A program made the translations under genes and the position numbers. From Opitutus sp. GAS368 (GTDB lineage Bacteria > Verrucomicrobiota > Verrucomicrobiia > Opitutales > Opitutaceae), in assembly GCF_900104925.1 (NCBI RefSeq), contig NZ_LT629735.1:4075001-4139000 (forward strand): a stretch of 64,000 bases of DNA, read 5' to 3'. The notes under the pieces were generated by a model. It had not been told where the DNA came from. It saw nothing but the letters and a program-made list of their open reading frames with translations, and searched no databases. Positions 18,503-27,511 of this stretch are shown piece by piece (positions within the stretch are counted from its first letter, which is position 1; the number at the start of each line of letters is the position of its first letter).

Positions 18503-20926
18503 ATGTTCCAGGACCTGCGTTATGCGTTCCGCCAGCTGGCCAAGCACCCGGGCTTCACGCTCATCGCGCTGCTGACCCTCGCGCTCGGCATCGGGGCCAA
18601 CGTCGCCATTTTCTCGGCGATCAACACTCTGTTCCTGCGCCCGCTGTCCTTCACCGAACCGGCGCGCCTCGTTCGCGTCTGGGGCGCCTTCGCCGATCGC
18701 GGCCTCGACCAGGCGAATCTTTCCTACCCCCGCTTCGAATATTTCCGCGATCAGATGTCGGTCTTCACCGACCTCAGTGCACAGTCCTTCACCGGCTTCA
18801 CCATCACCGGCCGCGGCGACCCGACCCAGGAGCAGGCGGCCCGCGTCAGCGCCAACTTCTTCACCATGCTCGGCGTGCAGCCGCAGCTGGGCCGCGCCTT
18901 CCGGCCCGAGGAGGACAAGGCCGGCGGCGCCAATGTCGCCCTCATCACGGACGAATACTGGCAGAAACACTACAACCGCGATCCGGGGGTCATCGGCGGG
19001 GGCCTCACGCTCGACGGCCGCGCCTACACGATCATCGGCGTCCTGCCGGCCTCCTTCCAGTTTCCCAACGGCGGCATTCCGCTCTGGACGACGCGCCCGT
19101 TTGAGCAGGAAGGCATTCCCTATGACCTCCTGCAGCGCGGCACGGGTTTCCTGGTCGTCACCGGCCGGGTCAAGCCCGGCACCACCCTGGCCCAGATCAA
19201 CGAGCAGCTGAAAACGGTCAGCGCCCGCTACGGACAGGCGAACCCCGAGAAGGTCGACTCCAACGCCGGCATCTTCGCCCGCTTCCTCCAGGACGACCTG
19301 GTGGGCAACCAGCGGCCGACGTTCTTCGTGCTGCTCGCCGCCGTCGGCGTCGTGCTGCTGATCGCGTGCGCCAACGTCGCCAACCTCTTCCTCGTCCGCC
19401 TGACCGCGCGCCGCAAGGAGATCGCCGTGCGTACGGCCCTCGGCGCCACGCGCGGCGGCATCGTCCGGCAGTTCCTCACCGAAAGCACGTTGCTCTCCAT
19501 CCTCGCCGGCGCCCTCGGCTGCCTGCTGGCCGTCTGGGCTGTCGGCGTCCTCTCCCGCGCCGCGGCCGACCTGCTGCCGCGGGCACGGGAGATCACCATC
19601 GACGTGCCCGTGCTCGGCTTCGCGCTGGCCCTTTCCGTCCTGACCGGACTCGTCATGGGCTTCGTGCCCGCGTGGCAGGCCTCGCATGCCGATGTCAACG
19701 AGACGCTCAAGGACGCCACCCGGGGCAACACCGGCGGGCGCGCCGCGGGCCGGCTGCGTTCGGCCCTGTTTGTCGGCGAGGTCGCCCTCTCCCTCGTCCT
19801 GCTCGTCGGCGCCGGCCTCCTGCTGCGCAGCTTCGCCCGGCTGCAGAACGTCTCCCCGGGGTTCCAGACGGAAAATATCGTGACCTTCAACGTTCAGCTT
19901 TCTCCGGGCCAGTATCCCGACACCGCGCGCCAGACCTCCTTCTATCAGCAATTGAACGAACGCCTCGCGACGCTCCCGGGCGTCACGGCCGCCGCAGGCA
20001 TCAATCAGCTGCCGGTCGTATCCGGCGGGGGCACCCGTTCCCCGTTCGCCCTCGAGGGCCAGGCCATCCCGCCGATGAACGAACGCCGGATCGCCATCCG
20101 CGCCAATTCCATTCCGGGCTACTTCGCCACCCTCGGCATCCCGTTCAAGGCCGGCCGTGATTTCACCTGGCGCGACGTCGGGAACCAGCCGAATGTCGTG
20201 ATCATCGGCGAGTCCACCGCGCGCCGGCTCTTCCCGAACGGCGGGAATCCCATCGGCCGCCGGCTTATCACGGGCATTGCCTCCATCCCGCGCGAGATCG
20301 TCGGCGTGGTCGGCGATGTCCGCGCCCAGGACCTCATCACCGCGCCAGGCGACACCCTGTATTATCCGACGGCACAATTGGGCGACGAGTTCCTCTCCTT
20401 TGTGGTCCGCACCACCCGGCCCGCCGCCAGCATGCGCGAGGAAATCAAGGCCGCGGTCCATGCGTTCGATCCGGGTCTGCCGGTCGACGAGGTGCGCACC
20501 TTCGCCAGCCTGCTCGCGGATTCCATCTCGGACCGGCGCCTGGTCATGGCCCTGGTCGGCGGGTTTGCGCTGCTCGCCCTCCTGCTCGCCGGGCTGGGCA
20601 TCTACGGCGTCATCTCCTATTCCGTCAGCCAGCGCACCGGCGAGATCGGCGTGCGCATGGCGCTCGGGGCCTCGCCGGCCCTCATCATCGGACTTGTCCT
20701 GCGCGAGGGCCTGCGGCTCACCGTCGCCGGCCTCGTCATCGGCCTGCTCGTGGCCTTCGGGCTCACCCGCCTGCTCGCCTCGCAGCTTTATGAGGTCAGC
20801 CCAACCGACCCGCTGATCTATGCCGGCGTCTCCCTGTTCCTGGCCGCCGTGGGTTTCCTGGCCTGCTGGATCCCCGCCCGCCGCGCCACCAAGGTCGACC
20901 CGCTGGTGGCGCTGCGCTCCGAGTAA
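18503..20926 (+). CDS. ADOP-type ABC permease, copy 1
   Basis: 807-residue permease of the ADOP class (acidobacterial duplicated orphan permease), with two MacB core + FtsX units fused head to tail and eight expected TM helices. The start MFQDLRYAFRQLAKHPGFT is typical of the class, and an earlier GTG would add seven non-conserved residues. Visible landmarks are TM1 (TLALGIGANVAIFSAINTLF), the first FtsX block with CANVANLFLVRLTARRKEIA, the repeated PGF-like motif near the middle and the C-terminal RRATKVDPLVALRSE. ADOP permeases lack their own ATPase domain; the ATPase 151 bases upstream is the likely partner. Confidence 0.92.
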   Translation: MFQDLRYAFRQLAKHPGFTLIALLTLALGIGANVAIFSAINTLFLRPLSFTEPARLVRVWGAFADRGLDQANLSYPRFEYFRDQMSVFTDLSAQSFTGFTITGRGDPTQEQAARVSANFFTMLGVQPQLGRAFRPEEDKAGGANVALITDEYWQKHYNRDPGVIGGGLTLDGRAYTIIGVLPASFQFPNGGIPLWTTRPFEQEGIPYDLLQRGTGFLVVTGRVKPGTTLAQINEQLKTVSARYGQANPEKVDSNAGIFARFLQDDLVGNQRPTFFVLLAAVGVVLLIACANVANLFLVRLTARRKEIAVRTALGATRGGIVRQFLTESTLLSILAGALGCLLAVWAVGVLSRAAADLLPRAREITIDVPVLGFALALSVLTGLVMGFVPAWQASHADVNETLKDATRGNTGGRAAGRLRSALFVGEVALSLVLLVGAGLLLRSFARLQNVSPGFQTENIVTFNVQLSPGQYPDTARQTSFYQQLNERLATLPGVTAAAGINQLPVVSGGGTRSPFALEGQAIPPMNERRIAIRANSIPGYFATLGIPFKAGRDFTWRDVGNQPNVVIIGESTARRLFPNGGNPIGRRLITGIASIPREIVGVVGDVRAQDLITAPGDTLYYPTAQLGDEFLSFVVRTTRPAASMREEIKAAVHAFDPGLPVDEVRTFASLLADSISDRRLVMALVGGFALLALLLAGLGIYGVISYSVSQRTGEIGVRMALGASPALIIGLVLREGLRLTVAGLVIGLLVAFGLTRLLASQLYEVSPTDPLIYAGVSLFLAAVGFLACWIPARRATKVDPLVALRSE

Positions 20927-20999
20927 ATCGTTCCCCCCTTTCCCCAACCCAGCCGCCAAGCTTGGATTACAAGAAAGATTAAGAGAACGATCCCCTTGC

Positions 21000-23435
21000 A
21001 TGCTCACCGATCTGAAATACGCCCTTCGCTCGCTGCTCAAGACTCCCGGCTTCGCCGTCATCGCCATCGCCACGCTGGCGCTGTGCATCGGGGCCAACAG
21101 CGCCATCTTCTCGGTGGTGCACGCCATCCTGCTCAAGCCCTACCCGTGGCCGGAGTCGGAGAGGCTGGTCTATGTCTACAACACCTACCCGCTGATGGGC
21201 CTGCCGAACGCCGGCGTCGCGATCCCGGACTACCTTGACCGGAGAGCCGGGGTCAGCGGCTTCGCCGACAGCGCCATGTTCACAAACATGAGCTACAACC
21301 TTTCCGCCGACGGCGAGCCTGAGCGCATCATCGGCCAGCGCGTCACGCCGTCGCTCTTCACCACGCTGCAAGCGGCGGCGGCCCGCGGCCGCGTATTCAC
21401 CGAAACCGACGCCCAGCCGGGCGCCGATCACGTCATCGTGCTCAGCCACAACCTCTGGAAGAACCGCTTCGGCGCCAACCCCAGCCTCATCGGCCAGACC
21501 ATCCGGCTCAACACCGAGCCCTACACCGTCATCGGCGTCATGCCCGAGAGTTTCTACTTCCCCGCGCCGCGCGTACAGGCCTGGGTGCCGTTCACCTTCC
21601 TGCCGAAGGAAAAGACCGACAGCGAACGCGGTTATGAATACTCCTCCATGATCGCCCGGCTCAAGCCCGGCGCCACCGCCGAATCCGTCCAGCGCGACCT
21701 CGACCTCATCCAGGCGCGCAACGCCGAGCGGCTCACCGACTCCCGCGAATTCTACAAGACCAGCGGCTTCGGCGGCCGGACCATCGGTTTCCTCGAGCAG
21801 AACGTCGGCAACATCCGCGGCATGCTCTGGCTCGTGCAGGCCGGGGTGGCCGCCGCGCTGCTCATCGGCTGCGCCAACGTCGCCAGCCTGCTGCTGGCCC
21901 GCGCCGTGGCCCGCGAGCGCGAGCTCGCCATCCGCGCCGCGCTGGGCGCCGGCCGCGCCCGGTTGATGCGCCTGCTGCTGACCGAAAGCCTCGTGCTCTT
22001 CCTCGCCGGCGGCGGCCTCGGCCTGCTGGTCGCCTGGTGGGGCGTGGACGCCTTCGGCCGCCTCGGCCTGTCCACGCTGCCGCGGGCCTTCGGCGTGCAG
22101 CTCGATTTCAGCGTGTTTGCCTTCACCCTGCTGTGCGCCCTGCTCACCGGGATCGCATTCGGCGCGCTGCCCGCGTGGTCGGCCTCGCGGGGCGATGCCG
22201 CCGCCGCGCTCAAGGAAGCCGGCACCCGCGGCTCCGCCGGCAAGCGCACCACCTTCCTGCGCGCCGCCCTGGTGGTGGGCGAGATCGCCCTGGCGGTCAT
22301 GCTGCTCTCCACCGCGGGCCTGCTCGTCCGCAGCTTTGCGAAGCTCCTGCAGGAAACCCCGGGCTTCAGTCCCGGTGGCGTCATCACGGCGCGCCTCGAC
22401 CTGCCCGAGGCCAAATACGACCAGCCGGACAAGCGCACGGCCTTCGCCAACGCCACGCTCGAGCGACTGCGCGCCCTGCCCGGGGTGCAGACCGCCGGCC
22501 TGACGACCGTCCTGCCCTTTACCGGCAATAACAGCTCGGGCTCCTACTCGAGCCCCGACATCGTCGTGCCGGCCGGCGCCCCGGGCCCGCATGCCCAGCA
22601 GCGTATCGTCGACCCGGGCTATTTCAAGGCGCTGGGACTCACGTTGCTCCGCGGCCGCCTGTTCTCCGCAGCCGATGCCGGGACGGCCCAGCAGGTGGTC
22701 ATTGTCGACCAGCTGCTCGCCGACAAATACTGGCCCGGCCAGGATCCGATCGGCAAGCGCATCAACCGCGGCGGCGACGACGCCCACCCCGGCGTCTGGG
22801 TCATTGTCGGTGTCGTGGCATCGATCAAGTTCCAGAGTCTCGAGGAGGACGTGAAGAAAGAGACGCTCTATTTTCCCTTTGCCCAGCGGCCTGCCGCCAA
22901 CCTGGTGCTGGTGGTCAAGACCGCCGGCGACCCGACGCTGCTGACCGCCGCCGTGCGCGAGGCCGTCCGCTCGGCCGACCCCGAGCAACCCGTCTTTGAC
23001 ATCAAGACCATGCAGCAGCGCATGGACGAGGTCGCGCAGTCGCGCAAGGCCCCGATGGTGCTCCTTTCCCTGTTCAGCGGCGTGGCGCTGCTGCTTGCCG
23101 TGCTGGGCGTCTATGGCGTGCTGGCCTTCTCGGTGGCGCAGCGCACCTCGGAGTTCGGCGTCCGCATCGCGCTCGGCGCCAGCCCCGGCGACATCGCGGC
23201 GCTCGTGCTGCGCCAGGGTGCGCGGTTGGTGCTGGTCGGTATCGCCGCCGGCCTCGCCGGCTACCTCGCGTTGAGTTCCATCGTCGGCGGGCTCCTTTAC
23301 GGCGTCGCCGCCACTGATCCGGCCACACTGGCGATCGCCCCGGTTGTGCTCGCGCTCGCCGCCACCGCCGCCTGCCTGCTGCCCGTCCGCAAGGCCATCC
23401 GGGTGAACCCGCTCGAGGCCCTGCGCGCCGAGTAA
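21000..23435 (+). CDS. ADOP-type ABC permease, copy 2
   Basis: 811-residue two-unit MacB/FtsX permease. The start MLTDLKYALRSLLKTPGFA is chosen because it matches the class start; the frame stays open upstream into the previous gene. TM1 (TLALCIGANSAIFSVVHAIL), GCANVASLLLARAVARERELA in the first FtsX unit, and the C-terminal RKAIRVNPLEALRAE are visible. It lies 73 bases after copy 1 and clearly differs from it, so the copies are old paralogs. Substrate unknown. Confidence 0.92.
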   Translation: MLTDLKYALRSLLKTPGFAVIAIATLALCIGANSAIFSVVHAILLKPYPWPESERLVYVYNTYPLMGLPNAGVAIPDYLDRRAGVSGFADSAMFTNMSYNLSADGEPERIIGQRVTPSLFTTLQAAAARGRVFTETDAQPGADHVIVLSHNLWKNRFGANPSLIGQTIRLNTEPYTVIGVMPESFYFPAPRVQAWVPFTFLPKEKTDSERGYEYSSMIARLKPGATAESVQRDLDLIQARNAERLTDSREFYKTSGFGGRTIGFLEQNVGNIRGMLWLVQAGVAAALLIGCANVASLLLARAVARERELAIRAALGAGRARLMRLLLTESLVLFLAGGGLGLLVAWWGVDAFGRLGLSTLPRAFGVQLDFSVFAFTLLCALLTGIAFGALPAWSASRGDAAAALKEAGTRGSAGKRTTFLRAALVVGEIALAVMLLSTAGLLVRSFAKLLQETPGFSPGGVITARLDLPEAKYDQPDKRTAFANATLERLRALPGVQTAGLTTVLPFTGNNSSGSYSSPDIVVPAGAPGPHAQQRIVDPGYFKALGLTLLRGRLFSAADAGTAQQVVIVDQLLADKYWPGQDPIGKRINRGGDDAHPGVWVIVGVVASIKFQSLEEDVKKETLYFPFAQRPAANLVLVVKTAGDPTLLTAAVREAVRSADPEQPVFDIKTMQQRMDEVAQSRKAPMVLLSLFSGVALLLAVLGVYGVLAFSVAQRTSEFGVRIALGASPGDIAALVLRQGARLVLVGIAAGLAGYLALSSIVGGLLYGVAATDPATLAIAPVVLALAATAACLLPVRKAIRVNPLEALRAE

Positions 23436-23441
23436 CCAACC

Positions 23442-23514
23442 ATCGCTCTCGTTCTCTTACTCCTTCTCTCCGCAAACAACGGGAGAACGATTACGAGGAG
23501 GAGAACGAGAATGA
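23442..23514. repeat. Imperfect inverted repeat of CTCGTTCTC/GAGAACGAG type
   Basis: Left arm around CGCTCTCGTTCTCTTACTCC and right arm around GAGGAGGAGAACGAGAATGA pair over most of their length, with a spacer near 23474-23490. It follows the stop of the second ADOP permease directly and might act as a transcript-end hairpin, though no T-run follows. Confidence 0.55.
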
Positions 23515-23555
23515 TTTCCCTATTGAGCATGACCTAAAGATGAGACGCGAGGCCC

Positions 23556-23619
23556 GGTAGGGCGAATCCTCCGGATGAGCCGTGGCACGAAGCGGCTCGT
23601 CGGGACGACTCGCCCTACC
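23556..23619. repeat. Palindromic repeat GGTAGGGCG...CGCCCTACC, family R1 copy 1
   Basis: 64-bp element with terminal inverted repeats GGTAGGGCG and CGCCCTACC, and an inner GGATGAGCC / GGCTCGTCG core. Near-identical elements occur at 58516-58577 (inside mfd) and at 63258-63311 (inverted). A variant with the same ends but another core is at 58954-59018, also inside mfd. Confidence 0.9.
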
Positions 23620-23695
23620 CGCTAACCGATCGATGTAACTTCAATAGGTAATCCTCAATAGTAACCTTCCGCCTCTTTGCTGAGTTATCCCTTCC

Positions 23696-24445
23696 ATGAA
23701 ATCCCGCCCCCTCCTCCTCTGCACCGCCCTGTTCGCACTCGCCACCCTGGCGCGTGCGACCGTCACCGAGACCTTCAAGCAGACCTACCCGCTGGCCGCC
23801 GACGGCACTCTTCAGCTCGACAACGTCAACGGCGACATCGATATCGTCGCCTGGGACAAGGCCGAGGTTTCGTTGGAAGCGGAGAAGAAGGGCAAGACCG
23901 ACGAGGACCTGGCGAAGGTCACCCTCGAGATCGATTCCTCGCCCGCCAAGCTCAGCATCAAGACCAAGTATGCCAAAAAGGACGGCTGGCTCTCGGGCAG
24001 CGTCAACGCCTCCGTCCGCTACAAGCTGATGGTGCCGGCCGGGGCTCATCTGCAAAAAATCGACTCCGTCAATTCCGACATCACCGTCACCGGCGTGCGC
24101 GGCTCCGTCAACCTGGACACGGTCAACGGTAGCATCACCGCCACCGGGCTCGCCGCCGACGCGCGCCTGGGCTCCGTCAACGGCAGTCTCCGCGCCGAGT
24201 TCGCCTCGCTCGACGGGGTCCAGAAGGTGAAGCTCGATTCCGTGAATGGCCGCACGAGCGTCGCTTTGCCCAAGGGCGCCGGCGCCCGGATCGACGCCGA
24301 TTCGGTCAACGGCAGCGTCAACATCGACCAGGCGGTGAAGCTCGGCAAGGTCCGCCGCCATTCGCTCAGCGGTCAGATTGGCAGTGGCGGTCCCGACATC
24401 TCGCTCGAGACCGTCAACGGCAGCATCTCCATCAAGGAGAATTGA
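23696..24445 (+). CDS. Secreted DUF4097-like beta-repeat protein
   Basis: 249 residues with a signal peptide (MKSRPLLLCTALFALATLARA). The rest is a series of short beta-strand repeats with recurring VNG motifs (DNVNGDIDI, DTVNGSITA, GSVNGSLRA, DSVNGRTSV, DSVNGSVNI, ETVNGSISI) spaced every ~20 residues, typical of DUF4097/adhesin-like beta-solenoids. It is likely periplasmic or surface-exposed. It sits between ADOP permeases 2 and 3, so a link to the export machine is possible. I see no catalytic motif. Confidence 0.8.
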   Translation: MKSRPLLLCTALFALATLARATVTETFKQTYPLAADGTLQLDNVNGDIDIVAWDKAEVSLEAEKKGKTDEDLAKVTLEIDSSPAKLSIKTKYAKKDGWLSGSVNASVRYKLMVPAGAHLQKIDSVNSDITVTGVRGSVNLDTVNGSITATGLAADARLGSVNGSLRAEFASLDGVQKVKLDSVNGRTSVALPKGAGARIDADSVNGSVNIDQAVKLGKVRRHSLSGQIGSGGPDISLETVNGSISIKEN

Positions 24446-24483
24446 TCTGTATCGCGCTTTATGCGCGCCGTTTCGTGGGCGTC

Positions 24484-24507
24484 GGCGGTCACAGACCGCC
24501 GCTACAG
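24484..24507. repeat. Partial palindromic repeat, family R2
   Basis: GGCGGTC-ACA-GACCGCC followed by GCTACAG, the right end of the R2 element seen complete at 35480-35553. It lies 13 bases upstream of the enhancer-like dyad at 24520. Confidence 0.7.
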
Positions 24508-24519
24508 TTCTCTCGGGCA

Positions 24520-24533
24520 TCCCACAATTGGGA
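24520..24533 (+). promoter_or_regulatory. Putative enhancer (UAS 2): TCCCA-N5-GGGA dyad
   Basis: TCCCACAATTGGGA, in the context GGCATCCCA...GGGAC, which it shares with the site at 16065. The first T is 111 bp before the -24 GG of the promoter at 24630. The third TCCCGC half-site present at the other three sites is missing here. Confidence 0.65.
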
Positions 24534-24629
24534 CGGTGGAATTTCATTTTCAGAAGTTTTCGTCGCTGAGCCTCGACGCAAGTATTCTCTAGATGCTCCA
24601 TTCCAATGAGTAACAAGAGTCTACGGCCT

Positions 24630-24645
24630 TGGCATCGCGCATGCA
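24630..24645 (+). promoter_or_regulatory. Putative sigma-54 promoter before the 48-residue membrane protein
   Basis: TGGCATCGCGCATGCA keeps GG-N10-GC spacing with a good -24 box and a near-consensus -12 box (ATGCA for TTGCA). The predicted start point, about 24656, is 8 bases before the ATG at 24664. Confidence 0.65.
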
Positions 24646-24663
24646 AGGGAACGCACTCTCTCC

Positions 24664-24810
24664 ATGTTCGGCACCGAATACAACTGGCTGATTTCCCTTT
24701 CGCCCCACCCCGACAACGGCACGCCCCAGGTGCGCATGGCCAGCAGTGGACTGCTCACGCTCGCGGTGGCCGTGTTTTGTTTTCTCTGCGTCGCGCTGTT
24801 CACGGGCTGA
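24664..24810 (+). CDS. Small single-pass membrane protein (48 aa)
   Basis: A short open frame of 48 residues, MFGTEYNWLISLSPHPDN at the start and LLTLAVAVFCFLCVALFTG at the end, i.e. a polar N-terminus and one C-terminal TM helix. It is the first frame after the sigma-54-like promoter and lies 31 bases before ADOP permease 3. I do not recognise a family. A small subunit or modulator of the permeases is plausible but unproven. Its tight placement between promoter and permease is the main evidence that it is a gene. Confidence 0.55.
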   Translation: MFGTEYNWLISLSPHPDNGTPQVRMASSGLLTLAVAVFCFLCVALFTG

Positions 24811-24841
24811 TCTTTCGCGTCACCCACTCACTACACTCCCC

Positions 24842-27352
24842 ATGATCATCGACACCTTCTTCCAGGACCTGCGCATCGGCCTGCGCGTGCTCATCAAGGA
24901 AAAGGGATTCTGCGCCCTCGCCGTCTTCGTGCTCGCCGTCGGCATCGGCGCCGTCACGACCCAGTACGCCGTGGTCAACGGCGTGCTCCTCCGCGGCTTC
25001 AAGTTCCGCGCCGCCGAGCGCCTGGTCGACGTGCAGCTGGCCGACCCGGAAAAGTTCACGCCGAACAATTTCAACTCCCGCATGACGACGGCGGATTTCG
25101 CCGACCTCAAGGAGCAGCAGAAATCCTTCGAGGATTGGGTCGGCTACCTCAACGGCTCCACCGTCAACCTGACCTACAACGGCCAGCCCAAGCGCCTGAC
25201 CGGCGGCTACATCACCTACGATTTTTTCCGCGCCCTCGGCGTCTCGCCCGTGCTCGGCCGCGACTTCCTCCCCGAGGAGGACCGGGCGGGCGTCGACAAG
25301 GCCGTCATCCTGAGCGACGCACTCTGGCACCGGGATTTCGGCGGTGACCCGGGGGTCATCGGCAAGGCCGTGCGGGTCAACGGCCGGACCGGCACCATCG
25401 TCGGGGTCATGCCGCCCAAGTTCCAGTTTCCCTCCAACGAGGAGCTGTGGATCCCCGTCAACGCCGAGTTTCCGGTCAAGCCGCGCAACGACCGCGGCGT
25501 CAATTTCATCTCCGTCATCGCGCGACTCAAGCCGGGCGTGAGCCCGGAGCAGGCCGCTAGCGAGATCTCCAGCATCGCGAAGGGCTTCGCGACCGCCTAC
25601 CCTGACACCAACAAGCAGTTCACGCTGGGCTATGTCCGCCCGCTCATCGCGGCGTTCACCGGCGGCCAGCTCAATATCCTGCTCTTCACCATGCTGGCGT
25701 TCTGCGTCGGCGTGCTGCTCATCGCCTGCGTGAACGTGATGAACATGCAGTTCGCCCGCGCCACGCTGCGGGCCAAGGAGCTCGCCATCCGCTCCTCCCT
25801 CGGGGCCACCCGTGTCCGCCTCATCCGCCAGATGCTGACCGAGAGCCTGCTGGTCGCCACCATCGGCGCGGTGGTGGGCGTGGGCATCGCCTTCTGGACC
25901 ACCGACTATCTCGACCTCTATGTGCATGCGGCCAACCCGATCCCGGCCTGGATGACTTTCAACATCGACACCAAGGTGCTGCTGGTCGTCGTCGGCGCCA
26001 CCATGCTCTCGGCCGTGGTGTCCGGTTTCGTGCCGGCCTGGCTCTCATCGCGCGCCAGCGCGATCGACGCCCTCAAGGAAGGCGGTCGCGGCAACACCAG
26101 CCGTTCCGTCGGTATCATCACCCGCGGCCTGGTGATCTTCCAGATCACGCTAACCTGTGTCCTGCTCATTGTCGCCATGTTGCAGGTGCAGTCCATCGTC
26201 AGGCAGCAGACCATCGACTACGGCTACGACCTCTCCGCCGTCCTCGGCAACCGCATGGGCCTGATGGAAGGCGATTACCCGACTTCCGAAAAACGCCAGC
26301 TCTTCTACGAGAAGCTGCTGCGCGAGCTCCGCGCCGCGCCGCAGTTCGAGGCCGTCGCGCTGACCAACCGCTTCCGCATGGTCTTCTCCGGCAACGGGCC
26401 CATCGAGATCGAGGGCAAGGAATACAAGCAGGACAGCGACCGCACCACGTCCGAATTCGAAAACGTCACGCCTGGCTACAACGACGTGCTCGGCCAGAAG
26501 CTGATCGAGGGCCGCTACCTCACCGAGGAGGACTCCGAGCAGAAAATGCCCGTCGCCGTCGTCAACGCCACTTTCGCCAAGAAGCATTTCAACGGGCAGG
26601 CCCTCGGCCGCCGTTTCCGCACGATCAACCAAAACGGTACGCAACCGGGCCCCTGGCGCCAGGTCGTCGGCGTCGTCACCGACGTGCGCATGGCCGGGCC
26701 GTTCAACAACAAGTCCGACGGCACCGGCTTCTACGTGCCCTTTTTCGATACCGCCTTCGGGCCCGCGGCCGCCACGCCGCAGGCCCAGCAGTTCGGCACG
26801 GCGCTGATCCGCCCGCGCGGTGGCCAGCGGCCCGAGGCCCTCGCCGCCGCGGTCCAGAACATCGTAAACAAGGTCGACCCGAACCTGCCGCTTTATTTCG
26901 TCGGCACGCCCAAGTCCGCCATCGACACCTTCCTGTCCCAGAACCGGCTCGTGGCCGTGATGTTCGCGGTCTTCGGCGCCATCGCCGTGCTGCTCGCCTC
27001 CGTGGGCCTCTACGGCGTGATGAGCTTCTCCGTCAACCAGCGCAGCCAGGAGTTCGGCGTGCGCATGGCGCTGGGGGCCGACGCCGCCCGCATCCTCCGC
27101 ATGGTCCTGCGGCAGGGCGTATGGCAGATTGGAATCGGCCTGAGTCTGGGACTCCTTCTGACGCTTCCGGCCGCTCTTTTAGCAGGAGATGCGATTATCA
27201 ATGCCCTCACCTTGTTCCAGATCACGCCCAGCGACCCCCTTACTTATGTGTCCGTATCGCTGCTGATCATCGTGGTTTCTCTTTTCGCCACCCTCGTCCC
27301 GGCGCGCCGCGCCACCCGCGTCGACCCGATGGTGGCGCTCCGCGCCGAATAA
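24842..27352 (+). CDS. ADOP-type ABC permease, copy 3
   Basis: 836-residue two-unit MacB/FtsX permease. It starts MIIDTFFQDLRIGLRVLIKE; TM1 is CALAVFVLAVGIGAVTTQY and the first FtsX unit contains CVNVMNMQFARATLRAKELA. The end is RRATRVDPMVALRAE. It is clearly closest to copy 4, which shares the same N-terminus and the VNVMNMQFARATLR block. The last ~55 codons before the conserved tail (from 27121) use TTA, TCT, ATT and GGA codons that are rare in the rest of the gene, suggesting a recombined patch. It is probably transcribed from the sigma-54-like promoter at 24630. Confidence 0.92.
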   Translation: MIIDTFFQDLRIGLRVLIKEKGFCALAVFVLAVGIGAVTTQYAVVNGVLLRGFKFRAAERLVDVQLADPEKFTPNNFNSRMTTADFADLKEQQKSFEDWVGYLNGSTVNLTYNGQPKRLTGGYITYDFFRALGVSPVLGRDFLPEEDRAGVDKAVILSDALWHRDFGGDPGVIGKAVRVNGRTGTIVGVMPPKFQFPSNEELWIPVNAEFPVKPRNDRGVNFISVIARLKPGVSPEQAASEISSIAKGFATAYPDTNKQFTLGYVRPLIAAFTGGQLNILLFTMLAFCVGVLLIACVNVMNMQFARATLRAKELAIRSSLGATRVRLIRQMLTESLLVATIGAVVGVGIAFWTTDYLDLYVHAANPIPAWMTFNIDTKVLLVVVGATMLSAVVSGFVPAWLSSRASAIDALKEGGRGNTSRSVGIITRGLVIFQITLTCVLLIVAMLQVQSIVRQQTIDYGYDLSAVLGNRMGLMEGDYPTSEKRQLFYEKLLRELRAAPQFEAVALTNRFRMVFSGNGPIEIEGKEYKQDSDRTTSEFENVTPGYNDVLGQKLIEGRYLTEEDSEQKMPVAVVNATFAKKHFNGQALGRRFRTINQNGTQPGPWRQVVGVVTDVRMAGPFNNKSDGTGFYVPFFDTAFGPAAATPQAQQFGTALIRPRGGQRPEALAAAVQNIVNKVDPNLPLYFVGTPKSAIDTFLSQNRLVAVMFAVFGAIAVLLASVGLYGVMSFSVNQRSQEFGVRMALGADAARILRMVLRQGVWQIGIGLSLGLLLTLPAALLAGDAIINALTLFQITPSDPLTYVSVSLLIIVVSLFATLVPARRATRVDPMVALRAE

Positions 27353-27511
27353 TCGAACCAGGACGCCATTTTTGCATGTCACCTCTGTTGCCCCGCACGC
27401 ATCTCGTCAGCCGTCGTGTCCGCCATCGGCTTGGCGACGGCGGAAGCCTTGCGCGAAGGCTGATGATCGCCCCGCGGGCCGGGTGACCGGCCATTTTCCC
27501 TCCCACCCACC

